Below the pieces are notes generated by a model that was not told where the DNA came from, ran no database searches, and saw nothing but the letters and a program-made list of their open reading frames with translations. From Miniimonas arenae (lineage in GTDB: Bacteria; Actinomycetota; Actinomycetes; Actinomycetales; Beutenbergiaceae), in NCBI RefSeq assembly GCF_006351005.1, contig NZ_VENP01000037.1, positions 1-32,394 of the forward strand: 32,394 nucleotides of DNA. The letters are read 5' to 3'. The stretch's first letter is position 1. Each line of letters begins with the position of its first letter. Positions 1 to 6,848 of the stretch are shown piece by piece. The position numbers and the translations under genes are program-made.

Positions 1-92
1 CGCGCGAGATCCGCCGCTCGCTCAAGCGCTACCTCGCCCGTCAGATCTACAGGCAACTCAACGCCACGATCACACCTGCGGCGGCTGCTTGA
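1..92 (+). mobile_element. 3' end of an IS110-like transposase gene (cut by the window edge)
   Basis: The frame starting at base 3 is open from the window edge and ends with TGA at 90-92. It encodes about 29 residues with the core RRSLKRYLARQIYRQL, which resembles the extreme C-terminus of IS110-family transposases (CLKRY-ARE-Y-type ending). The N-terminal DEDD domain and the serine region lie outside the window, so it cannot be judged whether the gene is intact. Only eight bases separate its stop from the ISL3-like remnant. This would fit an IS110 element having inserted into an ISL3 transposase gene. Family assignment rests on a short tail only. Confidence 0.5.
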
Positions 93-99
93 CATACAT

Positions 100-231
100 A
101 GGAGATTCAACGGCCGACTCGAACACCTGCGCGGCAGCGCACTCGGATTCAGGAACCTGACCAACTACATCGCCCGCAGCCTGCTCGAGACCGGCGGCTT
201 CAGGCCACAACTCCTACACCGTGAACTGTGA
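100..231 (+). pseudogene. ISL3-family transposase, C-terminal remnant
   Basis: A 43-codon frame runs from AGG at 100 to TGA at 229-231 with no start codon of its own. The peptide contains NGRLEHLRGSALGFRNLTNY and IARSLLETGGFRP. These match the C-terminal end of ISL3-family transposases, where a G-F-R-N-x-x-N-Y motif precedes the terminal helix. All upstream catalytic sequence (DDE domain, zinc-binding N-terminus) is missing and is replaced by the IS110-like tail, so this is a fragment. Its last 32 bases overlap the 3' end of the convergent orphan ORF. ISL3 terminal inverted repeats were not recognised nearby. Confidence 0.6.
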
Positions 232-661
232 AGAGCCACGAATGCCCGTCTCTGAAGCGCAGGATCCCCTCGACATCGAAGGGCCACCCCGTGGTCGCGA
301 TCGGGCCACTCGACCACACGTCAAACGACTCCATATCTGACAATCTGCGCACCGTGACGCGACCGCGTCCTTCGTTCGCTGACAGCTGGACATCCCCGAT
401 CGTGAACTCGACAACGAGGGCGTCCGTGAACGCGAGCCCGTGCAGGTTCATCGTTTGAGGGCCGTTCGTCGCCACCTCACCATTTGTGGTCACGAGTGTG
501 AAGGGTGACTCGCCAGCTCCGAGCACAATCGAGCTCAATAGCTGCGAGAACCAGGCAGGATGACGGCCGTACGCGAGATCGCTGAAGTCGGGGATGTTGG
601 CGATCGACTCCCGGATGCGGAAGTAGTTGGCAACGATGGTGCTGTCTTGCGCGAGGGACAC
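200..661 (-). CDS. orphan hypothetical protein, 153 aa
   Basis: I do not recognise the family. The start chosen is GTG at 661, because AAAGG lies about eight bases upstream. A longer TTG start at 694 has no good ribosome binding site. The protein (beginning MSLAQDSTIVANYF) is soluble, with no signal peptide or membrane segment. The second half has alternating hydrophobic residues and turns (FTIGDVQLSANEGRGR, FRDGHSWLFTVHG), suggesting a beta-rich domain. Codon use is less GC-biased than the rest of the window and the gene sits beside two transposase remnants, so acquisition by transfer is likely. Its C-terminus overlaps the ISL3 remnant by 32 bases and may have been altered by that insertion. 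Function unknown. Confidence 0.55.
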   Translation of the reverse strand: MSLAQDSTIVANYFRIRESIANIPDFSDLAYGRHPAWFSQLLSSIVLGAGESPFTLVTTNGEVATNGPQTMNLHGLAFTDALVVEFTIGDVQLSANEGRGRVTVRRLSDMESFDVWSSGPIATTGWPFDVEGILRFRDGHSWLFTVHGVGVVA

Positions 662-1229
662 TGTCCGCCCTTTCGTCGGGCCGCCCTTCGGCAACCATGC
701 ACCGTTACGCTCTCACGAGACACCGACATCACCGCGACGTTCACTGCTACGATCACGCATAGTCGTTCCTCGGCGCCGCAAGCGAGGAGCGAGCAGACCC
801 CTCGGGGCTGCTGATCCTGGCCTGCATCACGGTGTCCCTCCTCACGACCGTCTTCCCCACAGATGTCTGGAAGAACCGAGTCAAGAAGGGAGGTCGACTC
901 ATGAACGCTATGTTCACGATGCTCGCCCGCTCGGCCGACATGGTTACGATCGCACTCGCAGCTACCGGGATCAGTGGCGCCCGCACAACGCGCTGCCGAA
1001 ACGGGGAGAGGCTGAAAGTAGCGCCCCATCTCGGACGCGAATCAGGGCACACCTGACCGAAGCGGGCGGTCGGCGACTCGAAGACTAAGTGACCGCACCG
1101 GCGACCCGGGCACTCCGCGGGCGCTCCCCGCGATGTCAACGTCCTCCGCGGGGGCGCGATCGCTCGGGCGTGGTCTCCCATGCCCGCGCCTCGCACCGGA
1201 CCGCCGAGACACGCAGCGAAGCATGACAG
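662..1229. other. accessory intergenic stretch between orphan ORF and LacI locus
   Basis: Apart from one small candidate ORF at 901-1056, I see no convincing gene here. The part from 800 to 900 can be read as a hydrophobic segment (LLILACITVSLLTTVF) in the same frame as the small ORF, but without a clear start. It may be the decayed remainder of a membrane-protein gene. No inverted repeats typical of insertion-sequence ends were identified. Base composition is less extreme than in the chromosomal part after 1300. Confidence 0.4.
901..1056 (+). CDS. possible small ORF, 51 aa, unknown
   Basis: ATG at 901 is preceded by an excellent Shine-Dalgarno sequence (AAGGGAGG, about seven bases before the start), the best translation signal in the first kilobase. 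The product starts MNAMFTMLARSADMVTIALA, a methionine-rich amphipathic to hydrophobic segment of about 25 residues. It is followed by a basic tail with one cysteine (RTTRCRNGERLKV). The hydrophobic part could be a membrane helix or the first helix of a truncated membrane protein. No homologue is recognised and no biosynthetic or toxin partner is adjacent. It could equally be a chance ORF in decayed mobile DNA. Confidence 0.3.
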   Translation: MNAMFTMLARSADMVTIALAATGISGARTTRCRNGERLKVAPHLGRESGHT

Positions 1230-1259
1230 TTGACAGGTGCCGAAACCATTGGGCACACT
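1230..1259 (+). promoter_or_regulatory. sigma70-type promoter of the lacI-family gene
   Basis: A perfect -35 hexamer TTGACA occupies 1230-1235. CACACT at 1254-1259 stands 18 bases downstream as a 3/6 match to the -10 consensus. The first operator copy fills the spacer and the second lies downstream of the start point, which is the classic arrangement for autorepression by a LacI-family protein. The -35 is strong evidence; the -10 is a weak match and the transcription start is not known. Confidence 0.55.
1237..1256. promoter_or_regulatory. LacI-family operator copy 1
   Basis: GTGCCGAAACCATTGGGCAC is an imperfect palindrome with perfect GTGCC/GGCAC outer arms. It shares the core GCCGAAAC-N2-TTGGGC with copy 2. 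It lies between the -35 and -10 elements of the adjacent promoter, so a bound repressor would block RNA polymerase. Even-length palindromes of this kind with a central step are typical targets of LacI-family dimers. Confidence 0.65.
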
Positions 1260-1270
1260 CCTCTCCAGCA

Positions 1271-1288
1271 GCCGAAACGTTTGGGCAC
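1271..1288. promoter_or_regulatory. LacI-family operator copy 2
   Basis: GCCGAAACGTTTGGGC (1271-1286) is palindromic except for one symmetric mismatch and contains the central AACGTT common in LacI-family operators. It matches copy 1 in 16 of 18 positions over the 18-base unit and lies 32 bases downstream, about three helical turns, so two dimers would sit on the same DNA face. It is 17 bases upstream of the regulator's GTG start. Confidence 0.7.
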
Positions 1289-1304
1289 TCGATGAGGAGG
1301 AACC

Positions 1305-2333
1305 GTGGGACGCACCACCTTGCGCGACGTCGCGGAACTCTCCGGGTTCTCGGTCACCACGGTCTCCTACGTCCTCAACGACATCCCCGGCAAACGGATC
1401 CCGGACTCCACCAAGGAGAGGGTGCAGGCCGCTGCCGCCCAGCTCGCCTACACGCCCAACCGCCTCGCGCAGGGCCTGCGGCGCCGGCGCAGCGACACGA
1501 TCGGCTTCGTGGGCGACCACGTGGCCACCTCGCCGCACGCCGGCCAGAGCATCCAGGGCGCGCAGGACGCCGCCGCCGCGCGCGGCTCGATCCTCGTCCT
1601 CATGAACACCGGTGCCGACGAGGACCTCGAGAACCGCGAGATCCGCGAGCTGCGCGACCGCCAGGTCGACGGCATCGTCTACGCCGCCGAGTACCACCGG
1701 GTCCTCACCCCGCCGGCGGCCCTTGAGGGCATCCCCACCGTGCTCCTGGACGCCCGCTCCACCGAGTCCGGCTGGTCCTCGGTGGTGCCGGACGAGGCCG
1801 GCGGCGCGGCCGCCGCGGTCACCGAGCTGCTCGAGCACGGCCACCGGCGCATCGCCTTCGTCAACAACGAGGACGACATCCCGGCGTCGTCGCTGCGGCT
1901 CGATGGCGTGCGTCAGGCCCTCGCCGCCGCCGACCTCGCGCTCGCGCCCGACATGCTGACCCAGCACCCCTCGGAGGCGCGCGGCGGGTTCCTCGGCGCA
2001 CTCACGGTGCTCGACCGCCCCGCGCACGAGCGCCCGACCGGCCTCTTCTGCTTCAACGACCGGATGGCACTCGGCGCCTACCAGGCGGCCCAGGAGCTCG
2101 GGCTGCGTGTGCCGCAGGACGTGTCGATCGTCGGCTTCGACAACCAGGAGCTCATCGCCGCGAGCCTGCGCCCTGGCCTGACGACCGTCGCCCTGCCCCA
2201 CTACGACATGGGCAGGTGGGCCGTCGACACCCTCATGGACTCGATCGACTCGACCCGAAAGGAGCGTCCCCGCTACGAGACGTTGCCGTGCCCTCTGGTG
2301 CGCCGTGGCTCCGTCGCCGCGCCGCCGGGATAG
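1305..2333 (+). CDS. LacI-family transcriptional regulator of the adjacent sugar operon
   Basis: The 342-residue length is typical of the family. An N-terminal helix-turn-helix (residues 4-23, TLRDVAELSGFSVTTVSYVL) is followed by the hinge-helix motif around PNRLAQGLRRR (51-61). A periplasmic-binding-protein-like sensor domain follows (from about 65), including the conserved GLFCFNDRMALGAYQAAQELG and DVSIVGFDNQEL segments. The start is GTG at 1305 with GAGGAGG about five bases upstream. It probably represses its own promoter through the two upstream operators, and by read-through or additional sites the downstream transporter and glycosidase genes. The inducer is unknown; the downstream GH68/GH32-like enzyme makes a fructose-containing oligosaccharide a reasonable guess. 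Confidence 0.92.
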   Translation: MGRTTLRDVAELSGFSVTTVSYVLNDIPGKRIPDSTKERVQAAAAQLAYTPNRLAQGLRRRRSDTIGFVGDHVATSPHAGQSIQGAQDAAAARGSILVLMNTGADEDLENREIRELRDRQVDGIVYAAEYHRVLTPPAALEGIPTVLLDARSTESGWSSVVPDEAGGAAAAVTELLEHGHRRIAFVNNEDDIPASSLRLDGVRQALAAADLALAPDMLTQHPSEARGGFLGALTVLDRPAHERPTGLFCFNDRMALGAYQAAQELGLRVPQDVSIVGFDNQELIAASLRPGLTTVALPHYDMGRWAVDTLMDSIDSTRKERPRYETLPCPLVRRGSVAAPPG

Positions 2334-2356
2334 GCCCGAGGCGGTCCCACAGGCCA

Positions 2357-2385
2357 CGTCGCCCCGGTCGGTAACCGGGGCGACG
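2357..2385. terminator. GC-rich hairpin between lacI-type gene and binding-protein gene
   Basis: A perfect 12-base-pair inverted repeat (CGTCGCCCCGGT / ACCGGGGCGACG) with a five-base loop starts 24 bases after the regulator stop codon. No T-tract follows. In high-GC actinobacteria such hairpins often act as terminators or transcript stabilisers. It could end the regulator message or attenuate read-through into the operon. Confidence 0.5.
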
Positions 2386-2403
2386 AGCGAGTACCCCACC
2401 CCC

Positions 2404-2446
2404 ACCCGCTGCAACGGGTGACACCACCCCCGGGCTGCAACCCGGG
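2404..2446. promoter_or_regulatory. two consecutive dyads sharing the core CTGCAA
   Basis: ACCCG-CTGCAA-CGGGT (2404-2419) and CCCGGG-CTGCAA-CCCGGG (2429-2446) are two short palindromic elements 25 bases apart with the same six-base core. They lie 25-67 bases upstream of the binding-protein start. They may be protein-binding sites controlling the operon or small RNA hairpins in its leader. They do not resemble the GCCGAAAC-type operators upstream of the regulator. Function is inferred from position only. Confidence 0.35.
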
Positions 2447-2470
2447 AACGACACAGAGTTGGAGAACATC

Positions 2471-3787
2471 GTGGTTTCCACGCAGCTCAAGCGCTTGACC
2501 GCCGTCAGTGTAGCGACGGGCCTCGCCCTCTCCCTGGCCGCGTGCGGCAAGGGCAGCAGCACCGACAGCGGAGGCGAGGACGCCAGCGGCGCCACCGTCC
2601 TGAAGATGTGGACGCACAACGCGGGCAACGACGCCGAGCTCGCCGCCATCCAGGGCGTCGTCGACGACTACAACGCGAGCCAGAGCACGTACAAGGTCGA
2701 GGTGCAGGCGTTCCCGCAGGACTCCTACAACACCTCCGTCACCTCCGCCGCGTCCTCGGGCAGCCTCCCCTGCATCCTCGACATCGACGGTCCGAACGTC
2801 CCGAACTGGGCATGGGCCGGCTACCTCGCCCCGCTCAACGGCCTCGAGGACCGCGCCGCCGACTTCCTCCCGTCCGTCCAGGGCGTCTGGAACGACGAGC
2901 TCTACTCGCTCGGCTACTACGACGTGGCACTCGCGTTCCTCGCCCGCACCTCCGCGCTCGAGGCCGCCGGCGTGCGCATCCCCACGGCCGACGACCCGTG
3001 GACCAAGGACGAGTTCGCGGCCGCGCTCGAGGCCATCAAGGCGAGCGGTCAGTTCGACAACGTCCTCGACATGCAGACCGGCAACACCGGCGAGTGGTGG
3101 CCCTACGCCTACTCCCCGCAGCTGCAGAGCTTCGGCGGTGACCTCATCGACCGCGAGAACTACGAGAGCGCCGACGGCGTGCTCAACGGCCCCGAGGCCG
3201 TCGAGTGGGCCACGTGGTTCCGCTCGCTCGTCACCGACGAGTACATGCCGCTGAAGTCCGGCCAGGACCCGGCGCAGGACTTCTTCAACGGCAAGACCGC
3301 GCTGCTGTGGACGGGCTCCTGGTCCGCGGCCCCGGCGGCCGAGTCCGACATCGCCGACGACGTCACGTTCCTTCCGCCCGTCGACTTCGGCGCCGGCGCG
3401 AAGATCGGCGGCGGTTCCTGGCAGTGGGGCGTGAGCGCCACCTGCTCCGACATGGACGGCGCGCTGGACTACATGACGTTCGCCATGCAGGACGAGTACG
3501 TCGCCTCCATCGCCGAGGCCACCGGCACCATCCCGGCCACCGACGGCGCCGCCGCGATGGTCGACGGCTACGGCGAGGGCGGCAAGTACGACATCTTCCG
3601 CGTCTTCTCGAAGAACTTCGCCGAGCTGCGCCCGGTCACCCCGGGCTACCCGTTCATCGCGACCACGTTCACCAAGGCCGCGCAGGACATCCTCAACGGC
3701 GCCGACCCGCAGGCCACGCTCGACCAGGCCGTCAAGGACATCGACGCCAACCAGAAGAGCAACGACAACTTCGCCCCGACCTCCTGA
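2471..3787 (+). CDS. sugar ABC transporter substrate-binding lipoprotein
   Basis: This is a family-1 (MalE-like) extracellular solute-binding protein of 438 residues. The start is GTG at 2471, with GGAG eight bases upstream; an in-frame TTG at 2459 overlaps that ribosome binding site. A lipoprotein signal peptide is visible: basic KR, a hydrophobic stretch and the lipobox LSLAAC with Cys25 as the lipidated residue, followed by a Gly/Ser/Asp linker. The mature part shows usual family features such as KMWTHNAGNDAELAAIQGVV and FFNGKTALLWTGSW. It would capture an oligosaccharide outside the membrane and deliver it to the two permeases downstream. The ATPase (MsiK/MalK type) is not in the operon and is probably encoded elsewhere, as is common in actinobacteria. 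The substrate cannot be read from the sequence. Confidence 0.93.
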   Translation: MVSTQLKRLTAVSVATGLALSLAACGKGSSTDSGGEDASGATVLKMWTHNAGNDAELAAIQGVVDDYNASQSTYKVEVQAFPQDSYNTSVTSAASSGSLPCILDIDGPNVPNWAWAGYLAPLNGLEDRAADFLPSVQGVWNDELYSLGYYDVALAFLARTSALEAAGVRIPTADDPWTKDEFAAALEAIKASGQFDNVLDMQTGNTGEWWPYAYSPQLQSFGGDLIDRENYESADGVLNGPEAVEWATWFRSLVTDEYMPLKSGQDPAQDFFNGKTALLWTGSWSAAPAAESDIADDVTFLPPVDFGAGAKIGGGSWQWGVSATCSDMDGALDYMTFAMQDEYVASIAEATGTIPATDGAAAMVDGYGEGGKYDIFRVFSKNFAELRPVTPGYPFIATTFTKAAQDILNGADPQATLDQAVKDIDANQKSNDNFAPTS

Positions 3788-3792
3788 GGCAC

Positions 3793-3823
3793 GGGCGGGG
3801 CTCGCCTCGAGCGAGCCCCGCCC
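3793..3823 (+). terminator. strong hairpin between binding-protein and permease genes
   Basis: A perfect 13-base-pair stem (GGGCGGGGCTCGC / GCGAGCCCCGCCC) with a five-base loop starts six bases after the binding-protein stop codon. There is no T-tract. In ABC operons, hairpins at this position usually stabilise the upstream message and reduce transcription of the membrane components. That gives more binding protein than permease. Confidence 0.6.
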
Positions 3824-3933
3824 CTCCCCGCGCGGACTCAGCCGCGCACGACGGCGCCACTCGCCCCAGCACGCCGCGTCGCCACCGCACCGCAGCGGCC
3901 CGGCCGACGCCCTCAGATCCGACAGGAGCCCTC

Positions 3934-4875
3934 ATGACCCAGATGGTGGAGATCGAACCGCCGGTCCCGTCCGCCGCCGTCACCCGACGTCCGCGGTCGG
4001 TGACGGGCAGCTCGCGGGGTCAGTCCCGCACCGCGGCGTGGATGATCCTGCCCGCCGGCGTCCTCATCCTCGTGTTCGTCCTCGTACCGATCGCGCTGAC
4101 GTTCGGCCTCGCGTTCACCGACGCCAAGCTCATCTCGCCGACCGGACCCCGATTCATCGGCGTGGAGAACTTCTCCCGCCTGTTCGACGACCCGGTGTTC
4201 TGGAAGTCGCTGCGCAACACGGTGATCTTCGCTGCGGTGATCGTCCCGGTGCAGGCCGGCCTCGCGCTCGGCCTGGCGCTGCTCGTCAACGTGAAGATGC
4301 ACGGCGTCACGTTCTTCCGGACCATGTACTTCCTGCCGGTCGTCACCTCGATGGTCGTCATCTCGCTGCTGTGGCAGTTCATGTACCAGCAGGACGGCCT
4401 CATCAACGCGGTGCTCGCGCGGATCGGCATCACGGGCCCGGACTGGCTCGGGAACAAGGACACCGCCCTGCTCGCGATCATCGTGATGTCCATCTGGCAG
4501 GCGGTCGGCTTCCACATGGTGATCTGGCTGTCGGGCCTGCAGACCATCCCCGGTGAGCTCTACGAGGCCGCGGACCTGGACGGCGTGAGCAACCGCCAGA
4601 AGTTCCTCTACGTCACGTGGCCGGGACTGCGCCAGACCGCGACGTTCATCCTCGTCACCATCACGATCGCGGCGTTCGCCCTGTTCACCCAGGTCCAGGT
4701 GATGACGCAGGGCGGTCCCCTCGACTCCACCAGCACCGTGGTGTTCCAGGCGTTCCGCGCCGGCTACACCCAGCAGCAGACCGGCTACGCGGCGGCGATC
4801 GCGCTCGTGTTCTTCGCCCTGGTCCTCGCCGTCAACCTGATCCAGCGCTACCTCACCCGAGAGAAGGACGCCTGA
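3934..4875 (+). CDS. sugar ABC transporter permease (MalF/UgpA-like)
   Basis: A 313-residue inner-membrane protein starting with ATG at 3934, behind AGGAG six bases upstream. A cytoplasmic N-terminal tail of about 33 residues precedes six predicted membrane segments; the first is near residues 36-60. The binding-protein-dependent transport EAA loop is clear at 209-232 (LYEAADLDGVSNRQKF), which docks the ATPase. It pairs with the next gene to form the heterodimeric channel. Its stop codon overlaps the start of the next gene (TGATG), indicating translational coupling. The 146-base gap to the upstream gene holds the stem-loop but no other gene. Confidence 0.93.
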   Translation: MTQMVEIEPPVPSAAVTRRPRSVTGSSRGQSRTAAWMILPAGVLILVFVLVPIALTFGLAFTDAKLISPTGPRFIGVENFSRLFDDPVFWKSLRNTVIFAAVIVPVQAGLALGLALLVNVKMHGVTFFRTMYFLPVVTSMVVISLLWQFMYQQDGLINAVLARIGITGPDWLGNKDTALLAIIVMSIWQAVGFHMVIWLSGLQTIPGELYEAADLDGVSNRQKFLYVTWPGLRQTATFILVTITIAAFALFTQVQVMTQGGPLDSTSTVVFQAFRAGYTQQQTGYAAAIALVFFALVLAVNLIQRYLTREKDA

Positions 4876-5816
4876 TGAGCGCCTCCGCCACCACCTCGAC
4901 GGGCGACGTGGCCGCACCGGCCCCGCACGCCGTCGTGCCTGCCCGAGCCAACCGCTCCCACCGCGGGCCGAGCACCGGACGCCTCGTCTGGCGCTGGGTC
5001 GTGCGCATCGCGCTCACGCTCGTGTTCGCACTGCCGCTGCTGTTCATGTTCGTGTCCTCGCTCAAGCCCGACACGCAGATCTTCGGCGACCTGACGAGCG
5101 TCCGGGCGTTCCTCCCAGTCGGCGACATCTCGCTGGACAACTACACCGGGGTGTTCGGTCGCGTGCCGTTCTGGCGCTTCCTCGCGAACTCCGTGGTCAT
5201 CGCCGTCGCGACCGTGGTGCTCGGCCTGATCGTCAACAGCATGTGCGCGTTCGCGCTTGCGCGGCTGCGCTTCCGCGGCCGCAGCCTGGCGCTCGGCGTC
5301 ATCATCGCGACGCTCATCGTGCCCTTCGAGACGCTCGCGCTGCCGCTGCTGTGGTGGGTCAACCTGCTGCCGTACTACGACGGCTCGACCGGCTGGCTCG
5401 ACACCTACGAGGTCCAGATCATCCCGTTCGTCGCCAACGCGTTCTCGATCTACCTCTTCTACCAGTACTTCGCGTCGATCCCGAAGGAGCTGGACGAGGC
5501 CGCGACGGTCGACGGCGCGGGTCGCTTCACGATCTACCGCAAGATCGTCATGCCGCTCGCCGGGCCCGCGATCGCCACCGTCGCGATCCTGACGTTCCTG
5601 CCCGCGTGGAACCAGTACCTCTGGCCGCTCATGGTGGTGCAGTCCGAGGAGCTGCGGCCGGTCATGGTCGGCATCGACTACTTCAAGCAGCTCAACACCT
5701 CGTGGGGCCAGATCATGTCCTACGCCTCGCTCATCACGATCCCGGTGCTCGTGCTGTTCGTGTGCTTCCAGCGCTCGTTCATCAACTCGATCGCGTCCTC
5801 GGGGGTCAAGGGCTGA
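4875..5816 (+). CDS. sugar ABC transporter permease (MalG/UgpE-like)
   Basis: A 313-residue membrane protein whose ATG shares its first base with the preceding TGA. After an N-terminal tail rich in Ala and Pro, the first membrane segment (about 43-62) is followed by the conserved SSLKPDTQIF. The EAA loop is ELDEAATVDGAGRF (205-218), and WNQYLWPLMVVQSEELRPVMVG is the typical C-terminal signature of the MalG branch (quoted here as two adjoining pieces, WNQYLWPLMVV and QSEELRPVMVG). It forms the permease dimer with the upstream product. Its own stop overlaps the start of the glycosidase gene by one base, so import and hydrolysis are co-expressed. Confidence 0.93.
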   Translation: MSASATTSTGDVAAPAPHAVVPARANRSHRGPSTGRLVWRWVVRIALTLVFALPLLFMFVSSLKPDTQIFGDLTSVRAFLPVGDISLDNYTGVFGRVPFWRFLANSVVIAVATVVLGLIVNSMCAFALARLRFRGRSLALGVIIATLIVPFETLALPLLWWVNLLPYYDGSTGWLDTYEVQIIPFVANAFSIYLFYQYFASIPKELDEAATVDGAGRFTIYRKIVMPLAGPAIATVAILTFLPAWNQYLWPLMVVQSEELRPVMVGIDYFKQLNTSWGQIMSYASLITIPVLVLFVCFQRSFINSIASSGVKG

Positions 5817-6766
5817 TGCTCGAGCTCCCCGACTCGTGGGTGTGGGACTTCTGGCACGCCCAGGACGACGACGGCACCCATCACCTGTTCTTCCTCTACG
5901 CCTCCCGCGCGCTCGGTGACCCGAACCTGCGCCACCGTCGCGCCGCCGTCGGGCACGCGGTGTCGACGGACCTGCGCACGTGGCGGCGGGTGGCGGACGC
6001 GCTCGTGCACGGCAGCCCGCCCGCCTTCGACCAGACGGCCACCTGGACCGGGTCCGTGGTCCGCGGCGACGACGCACGCTGGCACCTCTTCTACACCGGC
6101 ACCACGCTGACGGACGAGGGCCAGCTCGTGCAGCAGGTCGGTCACGCGACCTCGGCCGACCTGCACGGCTGGACCAAGCGCGAGGACCCCGTCGCGCGCG
6201 CCGACGCGCGCTGGTACGAGAAGGTCGGTGGCCCCGCCGGCTGGATCGACGAGCACTGGCGCGACCCCTGGGTGATGCGCGACCCCGACGGCGAGGGGTG
6301 GCACATGCTGGTGACCGCGCGGTCGCGCGAGGGTGACGTCGCGGAGCGTGGCGTGGTCGGCCACGCGACGTCACCCGACCTGTTCACGTGGACGGTGCAG
6401 CCGCCGCTGACCGAGCCGCGGCACGGGTTCGGTCAGCTGGAGGTGTTCCAGGCCGCCGCGGTCGAGGGCCGCGATGTGCTGGTCTTCAACTGCCTCGCGG
6501 GCGAGCTCTCGCCCGAGCGCCGCGAGCGGTTCGGTCACGGCGGGATCTGGGCGGCGCCCGCGGCGTCAGCGGTCGGACCCTACGACCTCGACGCTGCGTA
6601 CCTGCTCACGGACGAGTCGCTCTACGTCGGCAAGATCGTGGACTCGGCCGAGGGCGCCGTGCTGTTCGCGTTCGTCAACGAGGGACCCGACGGCGCGTTC
6701 GGCGGGTGCATCACCGACCCGATGCCGCTGCGCTGGGAGGGCGAGCGGCTCGTCGTGCAGCGCTGA
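5816..6766 (+). CDS. intracellular GH68/GH32-like glycoside hydrolase (probable beta-fructosidase)
   Basis: A 316-residue protein translationally coupled to the permease gene. It has no signal peptide, so it should act on the imported sugar in the cytoplasm. Features of clan GH-J five-bladed propellers are visible: SWVWDFWHAQ (7-16) resembles the VWD-W nucleophile motif of GH68, with Asp11 as candidate nucleophile. HWRDP (147-151) is the RDP transition-state motif, and QLEVFQ (207-212) could supply acid/base Glu209. WxxVxxA-type blade repeats (LRTWRRVADAL, LFTWTVQPPL) agree with the fold. It is shorter than typical secreted GH68 or GH32 enzymes and lacks the GH32 C-terminal sandwich. Hydrolysis of sucrose or fructo-oligosaccharides is the most likely role. 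A GH43-like specificity cannot be excluded. Confidence 0.75.
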   Translation: MLELPDSWVWDFWHAQDDDGTHHLFFLYASRALGDPNLRHRRAAVGHAVSTDLRTWRRVADALVHGSPPAFDQTATWTGSVVRGDDARWHLFYTGTTLTDEGQLVQQVGHATSADLHGWTKREDPVARADARWYEKVGGPAGWIDEHWRDPWVMRDPDGEGWHMLVTARSREGDVAERGVVGHATSPDLFTWTVQPPLTEPRHGFGQLEVFQAAAVEGRDVLVFNCLAGELSPERRERFGHGGIWAAPAASAVGPYDLDAAYLLTDESLYVGKIVDSAEGAVLFAFVNEGPDGAFGGCITDPMPLRWEGERLVVQR

Positions 6767-6848
6767 GGGCCGCGGGCGTACCCGGTCCGGGCCACGGGGC
6801 GCGGCACGTCCGCCGTGGACAGCTGTCGGCACCGGATCCGCTGGCCGC

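Noticed and set aside
753-2414. 553-codon open frame on the minus strand across the LacI gene
   Set aside because: Composition (Arg/Gly/Val/Asp low complexity) and lack of motifs show it is a shadow of the LacI-family gene, whose own frame has clear domains and start signals.
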